From: Macrostomum hystrix
Lineage: Eukaryota; Platyhelminthes; Macrostomidae
Assembly: GCA_950097015.1 (NCBI GenBank)
Contig: CATNEN010000039.1
Location: 7,332,501 to 7,396,500, forward strand
DNA: 64,000 nt
Reading direction: 5' to 3'
In this document: positions 20,611-30,103 of the stretch, in pieces
How positions within the stretch are numbered: the first letter of the stretch is position 1
Layout of the letters: every line of letters begins with the position of its first letter
Position numbers and translations under genes: made by a program
Notes under the pieces: model-generated
Told to the model about the DNA's origin: nothing
The model's database searches: none
The model's input: only the letters and a program-made list of their open reading frames with translations

Positions 20611-23600
20611 TCGCATTCAAAGCGGTTCCGCTCGCCGCAGCTCCAATTGTTGACCCCGCCGTCGGCCTCTGCCCGGCTCCCTGCGGCTGCCCGCTCCGCC
20701 TGAGCTGCCGAGCTCTAGCCAGCTGGCTGTCAAGGTGCGCCGCCCCGATGAAGTGCCTCGCCAGGCCGAGCATCTGGCTGGCCAGCTCCGGCCTGGGAAA
20801 CGCGACCGCGTGGCAGGCGAAGCGATGACGATTGGCTACGGACACGGGCTGGTCTGTTGAAGGCCTTGCTGGTCTGGAACAAACCCGGTAAAAGGACTAC
20901 GAGTATTTGTCAAATTGATCAAGTCAAGTCAAGTCAACGCTAAATTTGTGCAGAAAAATCTGATGATTTGCTGTCGCAGAAGTGTATTTTTTGACAAAAA
21001 ACCTGCCTCCCAAACTTTTTCTAAGGAACGTTGATTCCTGTTATTCTACTCCTGTGGGGTTATGTTCAATAAACTGCTTTTTTATTGCTTCTCTCACACC
21101 GTGGCGGGTTGATTCAGCCAGCTTCTAAGTTAGCGTTTAATAGCGTTTCTCCTTGCTAAGTCCCTGATTCTCACTCAGCTCGAGCGGAATACTAGGCACT
21201 GACTCCTGTTTTAAACTCGTCTTGCTGGGCTTCCAATGACTCAGACGGTCACGGCTAAATAACTAACTCTTGAACTAACTATCTGTATACAATTCAACTT
21301 GTCAGCTTTCACGTATTACTTTATTGCGAGTATTTTGTAAACAAAATGTCTAGTAGAGGTGCTATACACAATTCTTCTTTTCGATAACCGTTTTCGCTAA
21401 AGTCGGGTCCATGAGACTTGCCCGCAGGCGAACTGCCCGCCGAGATTTGCCCGCAGGAGATTTGCCCGTCGAGATTTGCCCGCCGAGGTTTGCCCGCAGA
21501 GATTTGCCCGAAGTGCATTCTGCCCGCAGGAGATTTGCCCGTCGAGATTTGCCCGTCGAGATTTGCCCGTCGAGATTTGCCCGTCGAGATTTGCCCGTCG
21601 AGATTTGCCTGTCGAGATTTTCCCGCAGAGATTTTCCCGTCGAGATTTTCCCGTCGAGATTTGCCCGCAGAGATTTGCCCGCAGAGATTTGCCCGCAGAG
21701 ATTTTCCCGCAATGCAGTTTTAATCTTGCAAAAATCGACTTATACTTATCGAAATTATTTACCTGCCAGATTTCAACCGTGTGAATCTGAAACTCTTACT
21801 GCCGCAAATGCATAAGATATTTCTTTGGCATTTCGCAGACACCTCAAATTTCCTCTGCTAAATTACTGTAGCCTGTTCTATAATCTTTTGTAGCAGCAAT
21901 TTTTTGCTGGTGCCTGGTGGTAGGGATGGTAAAATCCCGGCTAGTTTCCAATCCCAGGATTGTCGGGTTCGGGATATTCCTGTCCAACTCCCATAAAATC
22001 CCCAGCATTTTCAGTCCCAGCAAATCCCGAAAAATTGAAATCCCGCTGAATGGTGGGCAATTTTAAGTCCTGAGATTGGAATTCCAGGTGTTTGCTCTCA
22101 AATCCCGGTCCCGGTATTGGAATCTCTAGCTGGTGGAGCGCTGTCTGTTTTAAATTCACATGTCAGCCGCCTGGATTTTATCACCTCGATCTGCTCAACC
22201 ACCGAACGACAAATCCAGTAAATAAGCCATGGAGTCCTATATGGTGCATGTCGGGGACCCCACGACATTTTATAATCTGGCCCTTACATAGAGTATGAGT
22301 ATGCAGAGCATTTTCTAAAAACATCGCCTTGTGCATGTGGCGACGGGCAGCTGGCTTATCTATATAACAAATTTAATGAAATTTAAAGACCTGCTTATTA
22401 ACTCCTCGCTAAAGATCCAGAAAGCAGTGTAAACAAAGTCTGATGTGATTCTTTCTCGCTAATTCTATCCTGGACCCCTATATCTCAATTCCCAGTCTTC
22501 GATAAAATGTCCATAAAATCTGTCTGGATTTCATTCTCTCTGGGTCTGGGTCTGGGTCTGGGTCTCTCATTCTCTCTTCTCTTTCTGATTGGCTGCAGGC
22601 ACCCCACCCCTTTAGCCTCCTTCTTGTCTTGCGTGCCCCTCATTCCTTTGATCGCGCCTCCTAACCCAACCCCTCTCTTTGCCCACCCCTCCTTTCTCTC
22701 AACCCCCTGTTATCTCCTATAATATATAAATACACTGCCCTTCCTTACTGCTTAGTGTATTCAACTTTAGTCTGGTCAAGTTAGACTGCGACAACTCTAC
22801 ATATATAAAGTGAATTTCAAGACAACGTTAATAACAAGCAGACCACATGGAAGCAGCTCCTCCCATCGCTGTGCGCTTTAGTGCAACAATTCGTGGGAAG
22901 CGCAAAGCAGCCTGCGAAGGCTACTACTTTACACTTGAAAGAACCAGGGACTTCTATATATAGCAATCTGGACTGGCGACGAAAATAAAACGCTGCCCCG
23001 GTTATACGCTAGTGTGGCAAGGCATTTGGGTCTAGCTAAAAAATCTATGTTATCTGTTTTCGAGTTGAAGGGGGAAACAGGAGGGTTGGGAAGAGGCGGG
23101 GGTAGGAGAGTGGGGTCAGGGGGACTGTACATTCCAGGAAATGTACAGGCTTGGATGTTCAAGCATTGCGGAAGAATATATAATGTCTTGCACAGGGCTG
23201 ACTGCCTCCTGGAATCTCAAACCTACACACTCACACTGCTATCAACTTTCTGTTGCAACTTTACAAGTGCCTGTTTCAGTGAAGCTTTCAATGGTGCATG
23301 CTTGCTCAGCTTTCGGATGCTCTACTCGAGCAACCGCCGAATCTGGAGTGACCTTCCACAGCTACCCTCTCAAGGACACTGCTCTTCTTGGGAAATGGAA
23401 ACGAGCGAATCCAAGAAAGAATTTCGAGCCCACGAAGCATTCAAAGATCTGCTCGCTTCATTTTCAAGCCCATGACTTTATCGAAACATCGATGGACACC
23501 AATGCCGCACGCAAGAAGAAGAAAAGCGAGTCGCTATCGCGGAAGCGTCTGAAGCCCGGAGCTGTTCCATCCGTCTTTCAAAACGCTCCCATCTACTTGT

Positions 23601-26600
23601 CAACCGACAAGAAAGCGCCACGAGCGACAGCTGCAACGTCGTCTTATCGCATGGAGAGAGAACAGAGGGACCTGGACGAAAAGATTGGAGCCTTCCAGCA
23701 AGACGACTCCATTGCTGCAACTGATCTTTGGGAGATTCAGCGCCGGCTGGAGCAGGAGGTGACCAAGCCAGCTGGATTTCAGACGGCTGTCCAAGATAAA
23801 AAGCTTTGCATCTATATGCTGGAAACTCAGCCAATGTGCCACGTTTCTTGTTACATCTGCCTGGAAGAATATTTTACCGTCACCCATGGAGCCAACGGAC
23901 TACCACTGAAATCAAGCTTGTTTAGCGACCTACTGTCTGAAGGCAAGGCTTCGACTCTCAGTCAGCTGTTGAATCTCATGTCGAGAATCAAGAACTGGGC
24001 TGAGGATTTCAGCAAGACCGAGTCGGCGCCTGAAGCCAAGGCTTCCAGTCTGTTGGATGCGGTGGATCTTTTGGAGGAGGCAAAAGGGCTAACAGAAAAT
24101 CGTACCGTAGGTTTTGCCTTGGAGCAGCTGAAGCTAAGCAGGAAGCCTTTGCGTTCCAGGAGGTTCTCCGAGGATCTCCTTGTGTTCTCCTACCTGATCT
24201 ACTCCACCAGTGCTTCAGCATACAAGACCATGCTTGATCAAGATGCCATCTGCCTTCCATCTGATCGCACGCTGAGGTCCATCACTGCTCGAGTTGGATC
24301 TTCAAGCGGCCTGGATATCGAGGGCTACCTTGCTCTGAGAGCTTCTAAGCTGTCTCAGCCGGAGAAGCTGGTGACCTTGGTCATCGATGAGATCTACGTC
24401 GCGAGAAGGGTTGAGTACAGCAACCGCCAGCTCAGCGGCATTGACGAGGATGGTGCACGGGCTTCAACGATCTGCTGCTTTATGATCAGCTCCATCGCAG
24501 GGAAGTTCAAGGACATGGTGGCGATGCACCCGGTGTCGGTACTGATGGCAAATAAGCTGTCCGAGTGGTTTCAGCAGGCCGTGGAGATCCTGAGAAAGCT
24601 ATCATTCACCGTCGTTGCAGTCTGCATGGACAATGCAGCGGTCAACAGGAAATTTGCCAAAGGCCTGTGTGGCAGCTCCGGGCGAGACATCAATCCATTC
24701 TACGAGTATATTGACTCGACTTCGGGGACTGAATCGGCCTCGACGACCCGCCAGCGTGTATTCGTGCTGTTTGATCCGGTGCACAACCTGAAGAATATCT
24801 ACAACAATTTCCAGAGTCGGGGTGTCTTCCAACTGCCTCCTTCGAATATTCTGCCGAAAATCTTCGAGGAGATCCGGCGGAAGGAATCCGTTCGCAGGGT
24901 TTTCCTGACAGTGCAGCAGCAGCAGCAGGTCTTCTGTGGGCTCGTGGATGAGATGGCCGACGAAGATATCTTTCTGGAGTCCTTCATGCAACTGGTGACT
25001 TGCACACATGGCCACGATGTGAAGGCAGGCCTGGCCAAGGCTTTTTGCAACTGCATGATGAAGAATCTGGCCAAGGAGCTCTCCAGCCGCGAAGGCGGAA
25101 AGAAGAGAAAGATCGCCAAGCTGTCCGGCCTCTCTGCCATGAATTGACATTATTTTTTATTTGCTATTTCCATTTAAAGTATTTTATATATTATTTTCTA
25201 CATCGATTTAGCATTTTATAAAAGCATGTGTGCATTGCTCAGACCTAAATGCTCAAGCGCAAAATCTTATTGTCTAATATATGAGGCCTAGGCCTATGTT
25301 ATCTAATAATGAGGCTGAGATTACTTTATTAATTGCAGTAACATCTCAATTCGAATCGTTTTGGCCACCGATGTGATTTAAGTCAGTCACTAGACCCCCC
25401 AAAAAGATAGATTTCCCACTGGTTTCTCATACATTAGTTGGCAATGGTTGCCACACTAAGGTAGATGCGGGCTGGGCGTTTCCAGTCCAGATTGCTATAT
25501 ATAGAAGTCCCTGGAAAGAACTAGCCTGGTCGACGAAGAGGTGTCATTTTGGCAGTGTGAAGAACGGCGCTTGGGATCATGTCCTGCTCGAATCCACATC
25601 CGGAATGGCTTTAAAGTGCAACAGCTGAATGACCACAATCACGGACCTGACGGCTCTCGATTCCAAGTTCTTGAGGCTCTTCGGGAGATTAAATCGGATG
25701 CCAGGAACACCGTGAATTCGACGGCAAATATCGTCATGGAACACACAAATGGGCTGTCTGAGTGTGCAGGCATAGCCCTTCCATCTCAAAGCGCATTAAA
25801 GCGGCAAGTTCAAGATGTTCGTCAAACGCACCAAGGTCTTCCAGTACAGCCGCTCAACCGAGCCGAGCTCATTATACCTGAAGAATTTCAATTCAACAAC
25901 GGAGCACTGTTTCTGCTGCATGACTCCGGACAGGACAACAATCGAATTTTAATCTTCGGTAGCGAGGATAAGATTCAAGCCCTGCAATTGGCGACAGATT
26001 TCTTCTCGGACGGCACATTCGATGCCTCGCCGCCACTGTTCGCTCAACTGGTGACAGTGCATGCCGAACTTCAAGGCTTCATAAGACCACTCATCTACGC
26101 ATTGCTACCCAACAAGACCGAAGCAACGTACTGTCGATTTTACGAGGCTCTGCATCAATTGGCGCCGAACATGAGGCCACTTCGCTGGATGTCAGATTTT
26201 GAGCGAGCTAACATGAATGCTGTTCAGCATGTCTTTGGCATCGAGTCAACAGGCTGTCTATTTCACCTCGTTCAGTGCGTGTACAGAAGAGCAGTTGCTG
26301 AGGGATTAAAGCGTCAGATTGAAGAAGAAGATGGCGAGATGTCCGTCTGGCTGCGTTGCCTTTCTGCTTTGGCCTTTGTGCCTATTAATAGTGTTCCAGC
26401 AGCATTTGATGAGTTAATAATGCTGCCTGACTTTCCTGCGGAGATGGCTTCAACAGCAGACTATTTTGAAGCCCAGTGGGTCGGCCATCGACTTCCTGGC
26501 GGAGGAAGACGGCAGCCTCGATTCTCACCTTCAATTTGGAATGTTCGTGAGCGAACTTTGAATGGACTTCATCGCACGAACAACGCAGTTGAAGCCTGGC

Positions 26601-28915
26601 ATAGGAGGTTCCAGTCAATTCTGGGTTGCAGCAATCCGAATGTTTTTCGGCTCATGAAGGACCTCAAAAAGGAAGTCGAACACCAGGCACTGCTGATGCA
26701 GCGAGCCAACGCTGGTGAAGCACCGAAGGAGCGGAAGAGATACGTGCAGAGCAACGCGATGCTTCTTCGCGTCACGCAGCGTTGGAACGTCGAAGGTGGC
26801 GGTCTGCCTGCTGACTTTCCTTTGCGTTCCTACCTGAGGGGCATCGCTCACCATTTGAAGAAGTGATCTGATTGACAACGGTAGCTATCCTTACAATTTT
26901 GGTTTCTTGCTGCACTACACTAAGAAGCAATAAATTTAATATTCTGTGCTCTAGTTTCATTGTGGCCTATATAATAATAGTTCCCGCTTCCATGGGATTC
27001 GCAAAGGCATTCACTTTGTGCACTTTAAACCCTCGTATTTAGCACTGCGGTTGCTTCTAGTTTCTGAAATTTGGTTAGGTCAGAGAAGTTCAGTGAACCC
27101 ACAGTCTTCTGCCTACATAACAACTCACCCCTCCTCCCCATTCCCTTCCCTTCCTCTTGTAGGTTGCCATTGTAACTGTATCACTGAATGCTTTTGTTGC
27201 CATGTACTCCGTCATCCACCTGTTCCTGTCTTGCGATGCACAGTAAATGTTAACAATTGGTCAATCATTTTCATATTGTTTTCATTATTGCTCAATCAAA
27301 AGTTATCGTTAAGCGAATGCAAAGTGAAAAATGCAGTAGAGTACAAAGTTGTTTTAAGTAATTGAACCCAAGGACTTGATTGAAAGGGAATGAATAGGGA
27401 AGGATCAAATGGATGTGCTGGCGCTGCACATCGGAAGATTTGCTCCTTTGGGGTGCTAAATTCCGTTAATGTGTGAGCTAAGTAGAGTGAAAATTGCTAA
27501 TTTACCTACTGCAATTCATTTTCGCTTGTATTATGCATGCATAGTGATTGTACAATCGCTGTTGAACCTGTTAATTCGCAATTAATGCCAATGATACCTA
27601 CAGCCTCACCATCTTTTGACTTGCGACGCTTAAATACCTTGTTCTACTTTTTGCCAAGTGAATGTACAAAAATAGCTATTGTATTGTGCGGTTCTGTCAA
27701 GGGAAAAATAAAGTCATTACCTTATTAAAATATGCGACAAGCTATGTGAGCTGCTCCACCAGCAAAAAATTGCTGCTACAAAAGATTATAGAACAGGCTA
27801 CAGTAATTTAGCAGAAAGGAAATTTGAGGTGTCTGCGAAATGCCAAAGAAATATCTTATGCATTTGCGGCAGTAAGAGTTTCAGATTCACACGGTTGAAA
27901 TCTGGCAGGTAAATAATTTCGATAAGTATAAGTCGATTTTTGCAAGATTAAAACTGCATTGCGGGAAAATCTCTGCGGGCAAATCTCTGCGGGAAAATCT
28001 CTGCGGGCAAATCTCGACGGGCAAATCTCGACGGGAAAATCTCTGCGGGCAAATCTCGACGGGCAAATCTCGACGGGAAAATCTCTGCGGGCAAATCTCG
28101 ACGGGCAAATCTCGACGGGCAAATCTCCTGCGGGCAGAATGCACTGCGGGCACATCTCTGCGGGCAAACCTCGGCGGGCAAATCTCGACGGGCAAATCTC
28201 CTGCGGGCAGAATGCACTGCGGGCACATCTCTGCGGGCAAACCTCGGCGGGCAAATCTCGACGGGCAAATCTCCTGCGGGCAGAATGCACTGCGGGCACA
28301 TCTCTGCGGGCAAACCTCGGCGGGCAAATCTCGACGGGCAAATCTCCTGCGGGCAAATCTCGGCGGGCAGTTCGCCTGCGGGCAAGTCTCGTGCTCCCCT
28401 AAAAGTCCTGATGAATTCGAGAACATAATGAAACAAAAATAGGCCTACTTGATTGCTTGTTCCTGCTGCCCTGCGGGCTTCTGCGGCTTGTCTAGTACGG
28501 CTGAATCGACTGAATACGCCTCCGCTGAAGACGCCCCAGTAGCCATGGCGACCTCCTCTTCCAGATGCTCCACCCAGACGAACAGCCGGCGATCGACGCC
28601 GTCAGCGATGCAGCAGCAGGGCATCCGGTGTAGCGGGGTGACATGATTTTGCTGAATTTCAGCGCTATCGCCCTTCCGCCGGCGCAGGTGCATCTTGATG
28701 CCCTCGGTGGTCACCACAATGTACGCCTTGCGAAGCCGGCCACGAGTCTCATTGCTGGCTTGCCAGAGGTTGCGCACGGTCGAGTCAACTGGGAAGACGG
28801 CGACACCTGCAGTTTGGGATGAGGCCTGGCTGATGCCGCAGCTGCCCAGGTATTGCACGGTGAAGACACTCGCGGAGCCGCTAAGCTCAGCTTTGCCAGT
28901 TTTGCCCGAAAGCAT
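20606..28915 (-). CDS. FAM43: FAM43-like PTB/PID-domain protein, split by a transposon-filled intron
   Basis: Exons in transcript order are 28915-28449 and 20873-20606, 244 codons plus TAA. The phosphotyrosine-binding fold is split. Exon 1 gives SVFTVQYLGSCG (the YLG of PTB strand 1), AYIVVTTEGIKM and CCCIADGVDRRLFVWVEH. Exon 2 supplies the last strand and helix, RHRFACHAVAFPRPELASQM. Exon 1 ends with two bases (AA, donor GTAGGC) and exon 2 starts with one (A, after CCAG), restoring a Lys codon in frame. The split falls in a loop enlarged by about 40 low-complexity residues. Order and motifs best fit FAM43A/B; the role would be an adaptor, which is inference. The human genes are, to my memory, single-exon. 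The intron (20874-28448) contains the nested transposons. Another PTB family is possible. Confidence 0.68.
20874..21412. other. FAM43-like intron, left part
   Basis: Intron sequence between the terminal exon and the left MULE repeat. No other feature was seen. Confidence 0.5.
21413..21912. repeat. Left long inverted repeat of the MULE
   Basis: 21413-21716 is a 14-bp tandem block (GCCCGTCGAGATTT and GCAGAG variants, about 20 units). 21717-21912 is the inner unique block. It is the inverse of 27757-28390 with fewer tandem units. Confidence 0.92.
22722..22732 (+). promoter_or_regulatory. TATA box of the MULE transposase gene
   Basis: ATATATAAATA lies about 115 bp upstream of the original transposase ATG at 22847, inside the element and on the same strand. 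Confidence 0.5.
22937..22944. repeat. 8-bp target-site duplication of the P element, left
   Basis: GAAAGAAC, identical to 25514-25521; it encodes part of the MULE FLYWCH finger. Confidence 0.95.
22954..22963 (+). promoter_or_regulatory. Palindromic TATA-like sequence inside the P-element terminal repeat
   Basis: CTATATATAG is a perfect 10-bp palindrome inside the left terminal repeat, and is present in the right one. It could be the transposase TATA box. That is an inference by analogy with Drosophila P, where transposase binding and TATA overlap. Confidence 0.4.
23070..23123 (+). other. G-rich tract in the P-element leader
   Basis: Runs of three to five G (GGGGG, GGG, GGG, GGGGG, GGGG, GGGGG) over about 54 bp upstream of the transposase start. 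It could form a quadruplex, though with longer loops than the AMPD motif. Confidence 0.5.
23291..25147 (+). CDS. THAP-domain P-element transposase
   Basis: 618 codons from the ATG at 23291. An in-frame Met lies 50 codons upstream, but THAP fingers sit at the N terminus, so 23291 is preferred. The C2CH THAP finger spans residues 1-63: Cys5, Cys10, Trp36, Cys54, His57 and the closing HDF. A basic linker follows. The RNase H-like core shows LVIDEIYVARRVEY (Asp366), VCMDNAAVNRKF (Asp447) and VLFDPVHNLKN (about 495), matching the acidic and DPxHxxKN motifs of P and THAP9 transposases. It is shorter than Drosophila transposase (about 750 residues) and stops soon after VKAGLAKAFCNCMM. The glutamate-bearing C-terminal region may be missing, reduced or in an unseen exon. 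No internal stop was seen. Confidence 0.92.
   Translation: MVHACSAFGCSTRATAESGVTFHSYPLKDTALLGKWKRANPRKNFEPTKHSKICSLHFQAHDFIETSMDTNAARKKKKSESLSRKRLKPGAVPSVFQNAPIYLSTDKKAPRATAATSSYRMEREQRDLDEKIGAFQQDDSIAATDLWEIQRRLEQEVTKPAGFQTAVQDKKLCIYMLETQPMCHVSCYICLEEYFTVTHGANGLPLKSSLFSDLLSEGKASTLSQLLNLMSRIKNWAEDFSKTESAPEAKASSLLDAVDLLEEAKGLTENRTVGFALEQLKLSRKPLRSRRFSEDLLVFSYLIYSTSASAYKTMLDQDAICLPSDRTLRSITARVGSSSGLDIEGYLALRASKLSQPEKLVTLVIDEIYVARRVEYSNRQLSGIDEDGARASTICCFMISSIAGKFKDMVAMHPVSVLMANKLSEWFQQAVEILRKLSFTVVAVCMDNAAVNRKFAKGLCGSSGRDINPFYEYIDSTSGTESASTTRQRVFVLFDPVHNLKNIYNNFQSRGVFQLPPSNILPKIFEEIRRKESVRRVFLTVQQQQQVFCGLVDEMADEDIFLESFMQLVTCTHGHDVKAGLAKAFCNCMMKNLAKELSSREGGKKRKIAKLSGLSAMN
25148..25481. other. 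P-element 3' non-coding region
   Basis: AT-rich sequence between the transposase stop and the right terminal repeat. It contains the 11-bp internal repeat at 25448-25458 and no AATAAA. Confidence 0.6.
25514..25521. repeat. 8-bp target-site duplication of the P element, right
   Basis: GAAAGAAC, identical to 22937-22944. Confidence 0.95.
26929..26934 (+). terminator. Polyadenylation signal of the MULE transposase
   Basis: AATAAA 63 nt after the transposase stop, in the context GAAGCAATAAATTT. Confidence 0.55.
26935..27756. other. MULE internal non-coding sequence
   Basis: About 0.8 kb between the transposase 3' end and the right inverted repeat. No conserved frame was seen. Confidence 0.5.
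27757..28390. repeat. Right long inverted repeat of the MULE
   Basis: Inner unique block 27757-27957, then 14-bp tandem units to 28390. It is longer than the left arm because a 66-bp block (ending CAGAATGCACTGCGGGCACA) occurs three times. Confidence 0.92.
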
Positions 28916-30013
28916 TTTTAGGCGTTCACTGCTTGAGCAAAAGAAACTTTATAAGAAGCCGTTAGCAACTGTAGCGCATATTGTGCGGGAATTTATAAAT
29001 ACTAGAGCAGGTCCTGCCTGGTCCCATGCTGCCCATTTGCAACCTTCCCTGCAGTACAATATGCAAGCAGAACTCTACTATCCGCTTCACTGGCGAGAGG
29101 TTTTCGGTCGAGTGATTCTTTACTGACGCATGTGTGCATTTTAAGACATTGTGTTACGATCTATAACTTGAACAAACTGCCTGGGTTGGATTGTGAGCAT
29201 AAATGTACATGCACTTGTTGTTTGCTGGCTTTAGACTGCTTAATTAAAAATGAATCCCTAAATTTTATGCTCTTATGCTCTGAGTGCAGGAACGGGTAGA
29301 GAGCGAGCGGCTATTCCTTCGCTCATATTATATACTCGTACATTTAGTAGTAACTAGCTATTTCGCCCCCTTCCGGGATAACATTCGAACCTTATTGCCG
29401 AGCGATTGAAAGGCCGCAGCTCTGACGGGATGTAGCCACATCCCACAGTCGGGCCAATGTGCATATACCTGACATCAATGTGATGGATCTACAGGCTATA
29501 TAGAAAAGGACTTTCGCAGCAGAGTTTATTGAATAACCGGACGAAGAACATTGACTTCCCCGATGCCAGATACGGTAGACTATACAAAGCTGGACAATGC
29601 GGGTTAGAGAGCTGTGAGAACAGTTAAATGAGATCAATTGCTCAATTCTTGAGAACAGTTTGTTTGGATGTGCTCAGTTGCTAAAAACAGTTTAATGGGA
29701 TGAGCTCAATCGTTGTTGACAACTGCAGTTTGATGGGATGTGCTCAACTGTTGAGAACAGTTTGATGGGATGTGCTTAACTGTTGAGCACAGTTTGACTG
29801 GATATGATTACCTGTTAAGTTTGTTCTCAAGCGCACTGCTCCTTTAGTCACTCCTTGTCAAGTAGTGCAGAGCTGGACTAATTTGTCAGACTCTAACAGG
29901 CATGTAAAAGTCAGTAAGGAGCTAATACTTGTGTGCGCTCGAATTGGGAGTCGAAACATGTAACACATAGGTTCACATGGTATATTAACATTCGCTTGTA
30001 TAATCCCATTCAA
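28916..30013. other. Upstream region of the FAM43-like gene
   Basis: Intergenic sequence holding the FAM43-like promoter. A TATAAA-like motif on the - strand near 28950 is only about 35 nt from the ATG. At 29640-29815 are about four imperfect units of roughly 32 bp with core GAGAACAGTTTGATGGGATG. No other gene was seen. Confidence 0.5.
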
Positions 30014-30019
30014 TTTATT
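30014..30019 (-). terminator. Polyadenylation signal of the NHL gene
   Basis: AATAAA on the - strand, about 85 nt past the stop codon at 30104. Confidence 0.55.
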
Positions 30020-30103
30020 AAATACAACCGACAGCAAAGAAACAATTGTAAAATGTGCGACCCTCTACACCGAAGTCACTGCTTCATCTGCGCTCACAGA
30101 CAC

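Larger units (their letters stand above)
22945..25513 (+). mobile_element. P-superfamily DNA transposon, 2569 bp
   Basis: Perfect 32-bp terminal inverted repeats lie at 22945-22976 and 25482-25513, starting CAGGGACTTC. A perfect 11-bp internal inverted pair, TAGTGTGGCAA (23010-23020) and its complement (25448-25458), sits 55-65 bp from the ends. The 8-bp duplication GAAAGAAC flanks the element. Drosophila P elements have the same plan (31-bp ends, 11-bp internal repeats, 8-bp duplication). It carries one THAP-transposase gene. Exact repeats and duplication imply a recent insertion. Confidence 0.96.
22847..26866 (+). pseudogene. FLYWCH/MULE transposase interrupted by a P element
   Basis: The frame opens at ATG 22847, runs 32 codons through the first half of a FLYWCH zinc finger (FSATIRGKRKAACEGYYFTL), and is cut by the P element at 22945. 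It resumes at 25522 in the same frame and continues to TGA at 26866, for about 480 codons without the insert. The resumed part completes the finger (FWQCEERRLGSCPARIH, DHNHG) and has MULE catalytic features: FFSDGTFDASP (first Asp, about 26009), RWMSDFERANMNAV (second Asp, about 26195) and GCLFHL, the CxxH signature. I see no stop or frameshift apart from the insertion. The second part alone could start at an internal codon but would lack half the DNA-binding finger. AATAAA follows at 26929. Confidence 0.88.
21413..28390 (+). mobile_element. Mutator-like (MULE) element with foldback-type long inverted repeats, carrying a nested P element
   Basis: Long inverted terminal repeats lie at 21413-21912 and 27757-28390. 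Each has an outer 14-bp minisatellite block and an inner unique block of about 195 bp that matches in inverse orientation. Both outer ends begin GAGACTTGCCCGC and both inner ends finish GCTGGTG. Between them lie a FLYWCH/MULE transposase gene and the inserted P element. Without the P element and one target duplication it would be about 4.4 kb. A 9-bp flanking duplication, usual for Mutator elements, is not evident, so the exact ends are uncertain. Confidence 0.85.

Noticed and set aside
20601..20828. Plus-strand frame over the FAM43-like terminal exon
   Set aside because: The - strand reading has a splice acceptor, matching phase, PTB homology and a polyadenylation signal. The + frame has none.
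21411..21815. Arg/Pro/Ala-rich repeat frames in the MULE arms (also 27856-28436)
   Set aside because: Frames of the 14-bp terminal-repeat minisatellite, present in several frames and both orientations.
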